Assembly: GCA_963693365.1 (NCBI GenBank)
Contig: CAVNZM010000012.1
Span: 2,232,001 to 2,296,000 of the forward strand
DNA: 64,000 bases
Origin: Amoebidium appalachense
Lineage: Eukaryota > Ichthyosporea
Reading direction: 5' to 3'
Numbering within the stretch: position 1 is the first letter of the stretch; each line of letters begins with the position of its first letter. Below the pieces are notes generated by a model. That model did no database searches. It was not told the DNA's origin and saw only the letters and a list, made by a program, of their open reading frames with translations. Both the position numbers and the translations under genes were made by a program. Below are positions 1 through 32,012 of this stretch, in pieces.

Positions 1-142
1 TCCCGTCCCATATCCACATACACCCACACCCATACCCCACCCCCCCCCCCTCTCCCACCAACCCTCTCCCCTCCCACTCCCCCTCCCCCCCCCCCCCCCC
101 TCCCCCCCACACACACCAGCCTCCCCATACACACCCACACAC
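1..142. other. TAF9 3' intron or flank, poly-C rich
   Basis: This stretch lies downstream (minus-strand sense) of the last visible TAF9 exon. It holds CA-rich sequence and several poly-C runs (about 41-110). No further TAF9 coding sequence is recognisable, so the C-terminal end of the gene must lie beyond the window edge. Confidence 0.5.
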
Positions 143-5622
<5,480 letters not shown>

Positions 5623-6527
5623 GGTGCCAGACGAAAAATTCGATGCTGAATAAGGAAAGGTGTGTTCTGAAAGCCTTTGTTTACAAGTACGATGGTTGGG
5701 GTTACAATGTTTTTTTGGCAGCTTTTTACAGCACTTCTACACACTCTAAGTCCCTAAAATGAACCATGCGTTATGCTGATAATTTCCTCCACAATCGCCT
5801 TGCACTAGCAAGCACGAGGTCTCACTGCATGGTTATAATTATGACTCTGTATACGTAGCCCTCCCCGCAACTGCAACACTGGTCATGTTCAGGCGACGTC
5901 TGCGCGCCAAAATATGCTAATCTCAAGCGTAATCGGATAAAGCTGTGACGATCGAGATTGCAAAACTTTAGTCCTTCACTGTTTTTGTTCGACGTCCCGA
6001 GTCCCCTCAGGTGTTCCACACACACACGCACACCCTTTCTTTTTCTTTTAAACCCCTTCCAGTTTTGGTTTTGTGCCATACGGTATATGCCATCCGTATT
6101 ACGGCGTTTTATATATTTGTACTTTGTGCTTAATATTCTAAGTTAAACTGGCCCGGGCCCCCGACACCCCCGGCCCACAGCTCTGACGCCCATGGCCACC
6201 GTGTCCCAAGCCTGATCAGGCAACGTTGCCTTTGTTCATTGACAAGGCCTAGGCCGTGGTGGTGGTGGTGGTGATGGTGGTAGATGTGGTGGTGGTGTTG
6301 GTTGGTGTGTGTGTGTGCGTGTGCGTGTGCGTGCGTGTGTGTGTGTGTGTGTGTGTGCGTGTGTTCGTGTGTGTGCGAGCATGCGCGCGCGTGTGCATGT
6401 GTGTATGTGTGTGCGTGCGTGCGTGCGCGCGCGCGTGTGTTTGTGTTGTGTGTCACGGTGTGTTTGTTTTGTTTGGCCTTGGTTCAAGTTGGTTGGTTGG
6501 ATGGTGCACGTGGTTGTAATATTAATT

Positions 6528-6562
<35 letters not shown>

Positions 6563-6595
6563 TGTGGTAGTGGTGGTGCACGGTGGTGTTTTTTT

Positions 6596-6647
<52 letters not shown>

Positions 6648-7195
6648 TCTTTGCATACCATGGTTATCATAATCAACATTGGTTTGCAAACCCAATTCGG
6701 CAAAAAAAAAAAAAAATGGTACACGTGTGCATGCATGATGCCATGATCTGCACCAAACAACTTTTGTATTACAGGCAGTCGGTGAATACCAAAATTGGTG
6801 AGCTCGAGTAAGTAATGCAATCCAAGGCGTTACACAGGAGTGCCTAGGCCTCCGATTCAAATTCAGCGCACATGATTCTATATCAAGCACAACGATAGAG
6901 AATTGACAACAGCAGTTTAACAAGCTTCCACACTGTACCACTAGCTGTTCAAAGAGCCTTTAACGATATTATGTTTGTGGCCGTAAGTACATGATGGTCA
7001 CATCATTATGAGTTACTATGTATATGCTATCACATTATATTGGCATACGACCGACTAGAACAAGCACGACCATACTACATTTGGAAGATTATTGATAACA
7101 CAAAACAAGAACGAGGAACTTGCCCCCAAAGCCAGGAGCAAGAATAAATAATATATTTAACGGCCGTTGGGTGCTTTTGGGTGGTGTGTATGTAC

Positions 7196-7244
<49 letters not shown>

Positions 7245-7286
7245 CACGTGTATTTGTGTGTGTGTGTGTGTGTGCGTGCACGTGTA

Positions 7287-7326
<40 letters not shown>

Positions 7327-7564
7327 CGCACGCCCAAGTAAAAATGTAAATGCAGGCACAGCCCCTTGCCTATATTTCTGCACAGAGCATGTTCGTGAAA
7401 CCAAAAGATTCACTCTTGTCCCAGTATTACCTGATCAAAAACATATCAGAAGAGCACTACAATACAAAAAATACATACTAACAAAAGCTGTGGCTGCTTC
7501 GAGGGACTGATCATAAAAAAACACAAGACAAGCAGACACTACAAAATTGAATACGGTAAAAATG

Positions 7565-7613
<49 letters not shown>

Positions 7614-7688
7614 AAAAAAAAAAAAAACCCCCAAATCAGCCAATCAGCTACAAGATAAACCAGAACACCAAACCACACCTGCTCACGT
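5623..7688. other. Intergenic: TAF9 promoter side and desaturase 3' side
   Basis: The 5.65-6.1 kb part is ordinary mixed sequence and is the presumed TAF9 promoter. The rest has GTG/GT repeats (6256-6450), a poly-T then poly-G block (6528-6646), a GT repeat with two ACGTGTATTTGTGT interruptions (7197-7330), and poly-C followed by poly-A (about 7566-7627) just past the desaturase stop. No gene is recognised. An isolated open stretch near 6774-6811 is too short to call. Confidence 0.6.
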
Positions 7689-8848
7689 TTAATTCTTCTT
7701 CGGCTTTCCAGGCTCGCAGTGGATCGGCACGAGCCTCTCCTTCAGCATCTGCATCACCTGCTCCTCCGACCTTATCGGTTTCTCCGTCAAATGCACGTAC
7801 TTTCTCGCCAACTTGCGCAACATACCCGTGAAAACGAGTAGTCCCACCTCGAAAAAGTGCGTGTCTTGGAACACGAGCGCGTCCCTCTCAACATATGTCG
7901 GTATTTTCTTCATAAATGCATTGGGGAGGTCAGTCCAGTGACAAACTGAATTCACGTGGTGCACAATGTGATACCCGTCGTTGAAAGTGAACTGGTTTTC
8001 GAAGTGGTTCATGCAATTGTACGTGAGCTTGTACGAATCAAACGGGTCGGCGGGATCGATGAAAATATGCTGGCTCCAGTTTCCGAACATGAGCGCGAAA
8101 GACGTGGCGAAGAAGGTGAAGAACGAACAGCACCAGAAGAAGGTGGGATTATTCATGTGCAGAACGTAGCACAGAACAAAGAGAGATGTCGTGCAAATAA
8201 GAGACTTAACCATCAGCCCGTAGCGTTTGCGAGAATACGCATAGTACGGTAGTTGGAACCACGTTGCCGTGAGGAAAGTAAACCAGTAGTGGAGAAAATG
8301 GAGGAAACTGTCTCGTTGGTACGGCATCGTAGACGAAACGTCGTATGGGAACACGTTGTTCTCCTGATGGTGCATGACGACATGGTGCAAGTAGTACATT
8401 CCAGGCGGAATGCCAAAGAAAAACGTCAGAAAATCCGGCGCATAATGGTTGAGATACCACACATTGTCCTTGAATATCCTTCGGTGCTCGCTGAAGTGGA
8501 GGCACAGAATGAACCGCTGCACAAACGTGAACCAATAGGCAAAGGAGAATCCGATCATCACATACCACGGCGGGCTGAGCAAGTAACACGCGATAACCCC
8601 GGGAATCACAATCACGGTGATGTTGAACAGAAGGTAGATCATGGGTAGATCGCGTGGGTCGCGGAGGAGAGACAGGAAAAACGAATCCAGAAATTGGGGG
8701 GGTTTAAACAAATATTCCCTCCGTGTCGCCGTCAAGTCCGTGTTTACAAGTTTTGTGTAACCAACGCCGGCCGCAGGGGTATCCACATCGAGGTCATCCT
8801 CCCTTGGCCCAGCCAGGGACGCCTTTTGTCTTCAGCATTTGGCGCCAT
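7689..8848 (-). CDS. Membrane fatty acid desaturase
   Basis: Membrane-bound di-iron fatty acid desaturase of the FA_desaturase superfamily. It introduces a double bond into an acyl chain in the ER or plastid-type membrane; the regiospecificity cannot be read. The long uninterrupted frame runs from about 8831 to TAA at 7689-7691. Counting from the GTG codon at 8786, the three histidine boxes are HFSEHRR (about 97-103), HHVVMHH (134-140) and HIVHH (273-277), with hydrophobic segments between them. No ATG lies in this frame before the boxes. An ATG at 8846-8848 follows a good splice acceptor (acceptor AG 8856-8857) but is one base out of frame. Adding one base to the A4 run (plus-strand TTTT 8824-8827) would join it to the frame, so a sequencing error or real frameshift is likely. 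Otherwise the coding region is intronless, unlike its neighbours. Confidence 0.85.
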
Positions 8849-9124
8849 TGACAACCTGCAAGGAGAAAAAACATGCTAAATGTTAGACACTTGCTTTGCA
8901 AATACACGCTTGTCCCCCTGCAACCCCCCTCCCTCCCCCTCCCCCCAGCCCTTTACCCTACCGTCGGGCATATGCACACACGCACACCGGAGGCCTCCAA
9001 CATACTCCGGCAACATGGAAGGAGGGTGGAGAGGGGGAGGGAGAAGGGGGAGATAAACTGATGTCCGCAGGTTGCAGCATGGAAGGAAAGAGCAACACAG
9101 GACAAAAAAATGGTGCAGGAAATG

Positions 9125-9187
<63 letters not shown>

Positions 9188-10750
9188 CACACTGCTCGTA
9201 AGAAAAGTGCAACAGAAAGGGACATGATAATCAGGGGAGGACGAGGGGGAGACGGGCCCTTGCAGTGGGGGGGGGGGGGGGGGGGGGAGGAACCTCGGGA
9301 AGGGGCGGGGGGGGGGGGGGGGGGGGGGACTGCGGACACTGTGAGAGTAGGGGCCGGGGAGAGAGGGGGGAGGGGGGGGGGGGGGGGGAGAGGCAAAAGC
9401 GTGGGAAGGGGGCCAGGGGCGGAAGTCGGGGCCCGGGGACGGTGTGTGTGTGTGTGTGTGTTGGCCGGGGGGGGGGGGGAGGGGGTTGTTGTAAGGAAAA
9501 TCCAATTAAAGATGCAGGTCAACGTGCCAACGTGCCATCGAGCAACAGAAACCGGCAGGCAGGTGATTTGAAAGACAAACACGCGGAGGGGGGGGGGGGG
9601 GGGGGGGGGGGGATTGATGCACAAGAAGGTGGAAGCCAAGAAACCAAAGAAGAAACAAATATGAAAACAAACAGGAACAAGAGACGCTAAACAGAAGCCC
9701 TGCTACCGGGGGGGGGGGGGGGGGGTAGGGGGACACAACAGTCAATCATGAGTTTACTATTCAACGTCAAACCCCGTGCCCAAAGCAACACAGTATGCCA
9801 TGTTAGTGTGCAAGTATTGGGTCCATGCACGCCGGCATATGCTTGCCATTTCCTTTAAACGACTTCGGCTTGGTCTCCCCCAAAAGACTGGAAAACTGTG
9901 TTTTTTGTGTACGCCAAAGAGGTAGGTAGACACCTGGCAAAACAGTGACTACTAAATAAGAGAAAGGAAAAAGACAAAAGAGAACTAAGAATAAAAGATC
10001 TGCTATATGTCTTGGTGCAGGATATCCCTTGCCAACAGCAATCTTTATGCATGCGCCAACAAACCAAAACTCCTGTTTAAACCATAAACTTGTATGTGCC
10101 AAGGAAGGTGGTATGCGCGTTCCCACAATTTCTCCCTTTCAAGAAAGCTCCGACATGCCACGCAGAAACCTTAGATGCATGATGATTGGAACTGGCAAGC
10201 TAACTCCTAAACGTTTCATCCTTAAAACATGGAAAAGTGAAAAGACTCTCGTCTATCCAAGCATAAACGTTTTCAACAAATTTTCAAGTCAGCAGTTTTG
10301 TACCACCAAGCACCCACCGTATTTGTGCCGCCTCTTGCAGCTGCTTCTCAACCTGAATTTCGAATACGGTGAAATAATTAGAGCAAGTGTTCTAATGACA
10401 TAGAGCACCCACGCCTTTTCCTCAATCCACCGTGTAGCTCTGTTCTTCCTCTTTTTGTGTGTGTGTGAAGGTCAAAACTTGCGCACAACATGTGCAGGTT
10501 TTTCTGTGTCTTCTAAGCCAATCAAAACGTTGGTGCTTGCTCAAGATCCCGCCTTTTCATTGGTGTAATAGGAAACGGTCGATCCGGCACACGGCCCCCT
10601 AGATAGATCTGATTCACTAAAAATCCCCTTGTTTCCCCAGCTGTGTTCTCTAGCAGGGTTGCAGGGTGAAAAAAAAAACCCTTTCTCCCAGAGTAGCGCA
10701 CGAAATGAAAGTAGACATTACTCGTAGTCAGCTCTCGACTCACACATCAT
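8849..10750. other. Desaturase 5' region with probable leader intron
   Basis: A TTTTTTCTCCTTGCAG acceptor immediately upstream of the desaturase ATG suggests a spliced 5' leader. The next 0.85 kb has the intron-style composition: a perfect AC repeat of about 30 units (9123-9182) and several G runs (9267-9390, 9587-9612, 9709-9725). From about 9740 to 10740 the sequence is ordinary, without repeats, and may hold the leader exon and promoter. No protein-coding gene is recognised in it. Confidence 0.45.
9123..9182. repeat. (AC)30 microsatellite
   Basis: Perfect AC dinucleotide repeat on the plus strand, in the presumed desaturase leader intron. Confidence 0.95.
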
Positions 10751-11441
10751 CGATATCATCCCCTCTCATCCCCGGGCTCCTCCCCCCCCCCCCCCCCTCT
10801 CCCTGCCCCCCTTCCTATGTGTTTCCACGGCCTCTCGCCCTCCCAACCCCCACACACGCCAGCCCATGGCCAACAAGATGTTCTCACCTATCCAGCTGCA
10901 CCCAGCTGAATCAACCACATTACCGGTGTTCCCCTTCCACTCCCCCACCCTCCGCCTCCCCCGGCCCCCCCAGCTTCTCGTAATCAGGCTCCTCCTCGAG
11001 CGGCCTCCTCCCCCCTCCTCGTCCCCCCATCACCACACATACACCACCACCACAACCCACCAGAATGCGAGCTTCGTTGTCCTTGACACGGCAATCCCAT
11101 GCCCCTTACACAACTACACCAAACATGCACATCGACGAACCGGGAACTGTATACGGAACACAAGTTGAATTCAATATGGTGGCACAACAGTAGCTACTGT
11201 CTAAGATATGAGCCGGTTGGGTATACCATTTTCAAGTCTTGTTGACCTCTTGTATAATAATGCGAGTGAGAGCCGTTGCGTGGCCATGGCATCCAACACA
11301 ATGTTGTTATCATTTGCATCGTTGGAGAAAGGTGCGGAGAGAAGCTGGGCAGAGAGGGGGTCAGGGGCACCCGCCCGGGAGCTGGCTGGTCGCTGGGCGG
11401 GTAGAGGGGGAGGGTGGGGGCGAGGGGGGATGGGGGTGGGG

Positions 11442-11485
<44 letters not shown>

Positions 11486-11911
11486 AACCCCGCGGAAAGA
11501 GGGTGGGGAGAATTGGAGGGGAAGGGGGAGGAGAGGGGGAGGGAGGAAGACTTACAGTCGACGTGCAGATCGCCGACACGGTCAATAATGTCGAACCATT
11601 GACCATTCTGACGGGCACTTCTGTTTACGTCGTTTGAGCTTCGGGTTGGCCTAATAAATCCAAAGCTATCGCCAAACGAGGAAGATGCTACGGCAAAGAT
11701 GTTTACTTTACGACCACGGGCTCAATTTTGGGTCTACGATGCCCAGACAGCCTTGAGCAATAAAGTGGCAGTCGACCGGCGTGTTAATAAGACTCTTGTG
11801 CGTGCAATCATTTGGTGGACGGTCAAGGTCCCGAGGGTGTGTTAACATGATTGCAGCCTGAAGACTGAGCGAATGTGTGCGTGTGATGCAGCTTCTCTTA
11901 TGCATATTCAT
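10751..11911 (-). other. Possible small minus-strand gene(s), unresolved
   Basis: Two stretches look protein-like but I do not recognise them. One is open on the minus strand from about 11725 to 11556. It contains GQWFDIIDRVGDLHVD and ends at a strong donor (ACT then GTAAGT). Joined in phase to an acceptor at 11147-11148 it gives a 14-residue tail with stop at 11106-11108. The other is an ATG-started 67-codon frame at 11708-11911 in a different frame. Either would be divergent to SLU7. A G run (about 11448-11483) and C-rich tracts (about 10780-11030) lie within. No function is inferred. Confidence 0.22.
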
Positions 11912-12502
11912 TGGGGTTGCAGCGATCTGGCTACTCTAGACTGTCCACTTGAACGACGAGTAGACATCCACAGACTTCGAACGACGAAAAGTTTTTCCGA
12001 GTCTGGCGGCTGAATTAATATGATTACGTAACACCGGCCCGAAACAGTTTTCATTGGTAGAGTGCGACCCGAATCGAACCATACATAATTATGACCCGAC
12101 TGACTCAGCGGGAAAAGGTGCCCATGATCAGCTGCAGCCTGAGGTGATCATCACGAAGGGAGTTCATGAAGGAGAAAACGTAGGGTTTTCTAACGTATGG
12201 TTTAGATTTTAGGGACTTCAGAGTTGTTAAGGGCAGACAGGCTATTGTAAAAGAAAAAAGGATCAAAAAAAGAATTTCCCTCTTTTTTTTTCAGTGAAGC
12301 ACCTACATGGTTGGCCTTGAGGGTTTGTTTTAAAAGGTCGTTCGAAGTCTTTCAGTTTGCTAACCTGAGAGCTGTTTCAGTCGGGTTTTATTGCTGTATT
12401 TTGGTTGAGAGGGTGCTCTAAGGCTACCCTCAAGTTGGGGTGCAAACCAGAGGAAGCCTTCTAGCTTGTCGGGGCTCTCAGTGAGGGCACACAACCGCAA
12501 AC
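11912..12502 (+). promoter_or_regulatory. SLU7 promoter region
   Basis: About 590 bp of ordinary sequence without microsatellites directly 5' of the SLU7 ATG. An ATTGG (inverted CCAAT) pentamer is at 12053-12057. No TATA box is evident near the start. Placement is by position only. Confidence 0.4.
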
Positions 12503-27380
<14,878 letters not shown>

Positions 27381-27479
27381 CCAATGGATGTGCTCGGTTA
27401 GCGTTACATGTATGGATATATATACATACATACACACATACATATATATATATGTATATGTATGGATATATATACATAC

Positions 27480-27540
<61 letters not shown>

Positions 27541-27597
27541 AATGAGCGATTTTGGAATGGGACTCAATAACTTGAGCTTCAGTCTTTTTTTTTTTTT

Positions 27598-27651
<54 letters not shown>

Positions 27652-27960
27652 TGCCACGGAGAAGGTGTGCCTTTCAAGTTTCGAAGATAATCAATCATGA
27701 ATGGGCAAGTCAGATGTGCCAGTTGACAGCATGGAAAAAAAAAATCCATTACATGCTGTATATGTGTGAAAGTTACATGCACGTTTGGTGATATGTTTTG
27801 ATATGTTTTGCTAGCCATGTGGCCATTTGGCTGGCTGCAAATTTTGTGCTCTTGTTCTGTCGGGTAGTGAAGGCTTGGTGGTAGTGTTCGTGCCTGTGTG
27901 TGTGTGTACATCTGGTGGGAGTGGGTGGGTGGGTGGGTGGGTGGGTGGGTGTGTGTGTGT

Positions 27961-27992
<32 letters not shown>

Positions 27993-28131
27993 CCTTTTTG
28001 TTGTCTATTTTTGTAATTTTGGGGGCCGGAATTCGAATCGATTTTACTTTGCAGAATTCGAAATACGAAACATGAAAGCTTGAAAGGCGCTGGGCTGGGC
28101 GCCACACGATTACCTTTACACCCCTGGTGGG

Positions 28132-28163
<32 letters not shown>

Positions 28164-28284
28164 TGACTGGGAACGAGCCGGACAGTCTCACTGACAGTGC
28201 ATGCTACATCTGTCGACAGCCTGTGTTTTTTCGAATTCTGTGTTTGAGCTGCATGCATCTATGCATCTGTTTGTTGCTAAGCAA

Positions 28285-28285
<1 letters not shown>

Positions 28286-28343
<58 letters not shown>
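28286..28343. repeat. Poly-G run of about 57 nt
   Basis: Uninterrupted G homopolymer on the plus strand in the SLU7/Dad1 convergent region. Confidence 0.95.
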
Positions 28344-28346
<3 letters not shown>

Positions 28347-29657
28347 TGAAACATAGGGCCAAATAGTCACAACGTCTGGACCGGGCCGGAAATCGAATAA
28401 AATCAAAATCAATAAGGAGGTTGGATCCGCAATTCCACTAAATTACTACTTTGAGCTGAATGATTGGATCCGCAATTCCACTTTAAAACGTGCGTTGTGA
28501 CTATATGGTCAGATTCTAGAGGATGAGAGAGAGCAAGGTTGAGAGCTGAGAGAGAAGAGAAGGGGGCACGGGGGAAGGAGAAGGAGAGGGGGGGGGGGGG
28601 GGGGGGGGGGAAGGGGGGGTAAGGTTTGGTTCACACGCCTGCCACACTTGTTACTGCATAATGTTTTGTGATAGCGCATGCCACCATCATATTTGGGACA
28701 CGCTGTCCTGCAGGGGTGTGCGCCCTGCGCCGAAAGGAAACAGCAGCGAGCGGCACTTCAGGTGACCAACAGCCGTTGCAGGCTATGCCCGTTGAATTCA
28801 GAGTGAGAGAAGGATCTTGTTTCAACACGAAGTATAATTTGAAATTGTGCCGGGTGCTATTGCATTGATGTTTCAGGAACGCAGATATTATGTTGCCACA
28901 GCATACCAAGGTTTCGCGGAAGGTTTTCACCTTTGCAAAAAATCGGTATCTGGTAGCTTAACCATTGACCGTATCTTTATGCCACACGCACAGGAATACG
29001 ATTGCTTATTCACGTTTTGGTTATTCGTAAATCTTATCATTTAAATTTGTGTTCATTTACCTAATCCATACGTGCATCAAATAGTTCTCTCTACCCCCTC
29101 CTCCTCCTGAGGCTCCCCCCCCCCCCCCCCCCCCCAAACACTCACACACACACGAGGGCGAGCACGTGCATCCGCACCATGCATGCGCGCACACACGGAC
29201 ACACACACACAAAATATTACGATGTACAACTCAACCCATATCCGTATCAAAGCCCAAAACCTCATGACCAATCATCCACCCAGCCACAATATCTATAGCA
29301 CCCCTATGTTTCCATGGTTAGTTAATTCTCAAGTTCACACCACATACCTATGCATTCTCATGCACGTTCTTCGCTACAAAAAACACACCATTCTGCACCA
29401 GTGGGAATTACAGAAATATGGACTGCACTCACGACATGCACGAGCGAGATTCTGAGAAGACGTCCAATCACGACGTAGTTCGAAACTCCAAATTTGATAA
29501 ATCATTAAGGTACTCGTGACTCTTAGCCAATGGGAGCCTCGGACTCTGTGCCATGTGCCCAATCCACTGGCACGGCACTTATGCAAAGGATTTTGGCTGT
29601 ATAACCTCCTGCACACCACACACACATGGAGTCAGTACCAGGCCATACATCCGCATC

Positions 29658-29695
<38 letters not shown>

Positions 29696-29955
29696 CACAC
29701 ACACACAGACACACACATGCACACAAACACATGCACAGCCCCCAAACTCCTCCCACCCCTCCCAAAAAAAAAAACCGCCAACATGCCAGACGCGCAGACA
29801 CCGCACACCCACCATGCGCGCGCGCACACACACACATGCACACACATGCACACGCGCGCACACACACGCGGGCGCACGCGCGCAACCTAAAACCCCCAAG
29901 CCTCCTCGTCTCTGTCTTGACCATGGGCGCCAGGGAGGAGGGGGGGGGGGGGGGG

Positions 29956-30040
29956 TTTGAATGCGTCACAAAGTTAAGGTACACATGAACAACGGATAAC
30001 ACGATGCAGAATGCAAATTATACAAAAAGGGTATGCATTG
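29956..30040 (-). mobile_element. C-tailed element, minus-strand truncated copy
   Basis: On the minus strand it reads GCATTCTGCATCGTGTTATC then GTTGTTCATGTGTAC and GTGACGCATTCAAA, followed by a C run. It is the 3' part of the family. It is downstream of the Dad1-like exon 2 on the same strand, so probably in a Dad1 intron or 3' UTR. Confidence 0.75.
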
Positions 30041-30052
30041 GGGGGGAGGGGA

Positions 30053-30100
<48 letters not shown>

Positions 30101-30805
30101 ATGAAAACAAATATAACAACACGTGCATTAACAGAAAGGGCTTTGGTCTACAGGGCTTGCTGGAGGCCTAAGGCATCCAAAAAGAACGACACAAGAAAAT
30201 GACGCCAGACAGAGGAGGTGATTGGAGACAAAAGGTGCGGCAGCAGGGAGGGGGGTGGGTGGTTTTTTTTTTATTTATTTATTTTTTTTGGGGGGGGAGG
30301 GGGAGGGTAGCGAGAGGAGAAGGGGGGAAGGGGGTGGGTGGGTATTGAGGGGAGGGGAGGGGGAGAGGGGGGAGGAAGGAGGAAGAGTGAGAGGAGGAGG
30401 GGGAGATTGGGGTTGGGGGAGGAGGGGACAGGAGGAGGGGAGGAGGAAGAAGGGGGAGAGGACGGTGGGTGGGTGGGGGGGGGGGGGGGGGTTGTAGAAA
30501 GTGAGATACACACAGTGGATTACAAGGCCACAACTAAGAACATGGGGTAGACCATAAGCAGGAGGGGGGGGAGGGGGGGGGGGGGGGGACTTATCTGCAA
30601 GCAACAGGAGGTGGGAAATTATGAGTCCACGTGTTTCCGGTAAGAGGGTGTGTGTGTGTGCGTGTGTGTGTGTGTGTGTGTGTAATGTGTGTGTGTGTGT
30701 GATGTGTGTGTCTTAAAGAGGCGGGGGTTGGGGGAGAGAGAGGGGGTGGGCAGGGGGGGGGGGGGGGGGGGGGGGGGATGAATCATCAGATGGATGGAAA
30801 CACAC

Positions 30806-31876
30806 CTTGTGGAAGTCAGCCCAAGCACTACTTATGCGGGTCACCTCTCCCTCTGCCTCCGCAAGCTTCTCCAGTGTGGCTTTGAGCTTGTTGCTGTGGT
30901 TGGCTGCCTCTTCCATCTCCTACAAAGAAACATGTGAGAGAATGCGGTGTGTGCGTGTTTATAGGGATGCAACCGTGGAGGTGAAACTGTATGCTAATAA
31001 AGGAAGGGGAGGGAGGGGGGCGAGGGGGGAGGGGAGGTGCGGGGGGGGGGGGGGGGGGGAGAAGGGGGGGGGGGGGGGGGGGGTGGGATGGGGAGGTGGC
31101 AGTGTGCATGAAATCCTGGAAGACGAGAAAGGGGTGAGTGCTGGATGAGTTTAGTCGCTTGCGGTACAGCAGAGAGCTAAACAACAAATGGGGGGATATA
31201 GTATAGGACTGAAACCCCCTCACCCCTCCTCCACTCCACCGCACACACACACACACAGACACACACACACTTCCTCCACCCTACGCCCATTGCCCCCGCC
31301 CATCTCTTCTCTTCCTCCTCCTTCCAACATCCCCCCTTCACCATGTTGTTCTCTCTAAGACTCAACGTAAACATTAATCTTGGGACGACGGCAAACAAAA
31401 CGTGTACCGATGAAACCACACAAACGTACGAACCAGCGTACGGGCGAGGACGTACAGACGAGCTAGCACAGATTGGAGCACACACAGGCACACACAACCA
31501 CGCAGGTGCGCCGCCCACGTCACTCACACCACCCACGCCACACACGGGTACACACTTACACCTGAAGACAACATAGCAAACAGCACACCCAGACACACCC
31601 ACACAACCACACACCCACACACGCACAGGCGCAGGCGCAGGCGCAGGCACAGGCACAGGCACAGGCACAGGAACATGCACGCGGTACATGCACACGCACA
31701 CGCACACACATACGCACACGCACACGCACACGCACACGCACACAAACGCACACATGCACACACACACGCACACGCACCCCACACGCACACGCACCCCCCA
31801 CACACACGCACGCACGCACGCACGCACGCGCATAAACACACACACACACACGCACACAAACACACACAAACACACA

Positions 31877-31921
<45 letters not shown>

Positions 31922-32012
31922 CGCACACACACATATATACCTTCGCTATTTCTTGCAGCAGCTGTTGCCGCTTTGCAGCAAAATTCTGAGGCTGCCCTGG
32001 CTGCCCTTCCAT
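30806..32012 (-). CDS. DAD1: Dad1-like subunit of the DASH kinetochore complex (partial)
   Basis: Small coiled-coil protein of the DASH/Dam1 complex, which couples kinetochores to spindle microtubules in fungi. Exon 1 is 31941-32012 (24 codons, MEGQPGQPQNFAAKRQQLLQ...). Exon 2 is 30806-30919 (38 codons). The junction is GT-AG in phase 0. The reading FAAKRQQLLQEIAK, then MEEAANHSNKLKATLEKL, then EVTRISSAWADFHK matches the Dad1 plan: F-x2-QR-x-LL-x-EI near the start, a helix with NxxLNxxLE spacing, and V-x2-LW-x2-F at the end. The 62 residues seen are close to full length (family about 60-100). At least one 3' exon follows and was not identified. Identity comes from pattern recognition and should be profile-checked; another short coiled-coil protein is the alternative. 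Confidence 0.6.
30920..31940 (-). repeat. Dad1-like intron 1: G runs and CA/GCA repeats
   Basis: Contains GGGA/G runs (31009-31095) and a long CA-rich array with GCAGGC and GCACAC variants (31616-31925). A short ordinary stretch at 31330-31480 has no recognised function. Confidence 0.8.

Larger units (their letters stand above)
27381..30805. other. Convergent SLU7 / Dad1 3' region
   Basis: Starts with AT-rich TATA/TACA repeats (27416-27538) in the SLU7 3' UTR, then poly-T/poly-G (27584-27648). G runs follow at 27961-27991, 28286-28343 (about 57 nt), 28591-28610 and 30058-30099. Ordinary sequence at 28620-29080 and 29215-29650 holds no recognised gene. The missing 3' exon of the Dad1-like gene should lie in the right half. 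A minus-strand GCTTGCAG acceptor at about 30592-30600 and a TGCCTTAG at about 30167-30174 are candidates, neither convincing. Confidence 0.55.

Noticed and set aside
12053-12090. GGTTCGATTCGGG on the minus strand resembling a Pol III B box
   Set aside because: No A box or tRNA cloverleaf can be folded around it.
28631-28930. 99-codon minus-strand frame downstream of SLU7
   Set aside because: No motif, no family resemblance and no splice or promoter context; considered chance.
29215-29650. CCAAT-containing ordinary sequence as a promoter of another gene
   Set aside because: No coding sequence with a recognisable product lies on either side at a suitable distance.
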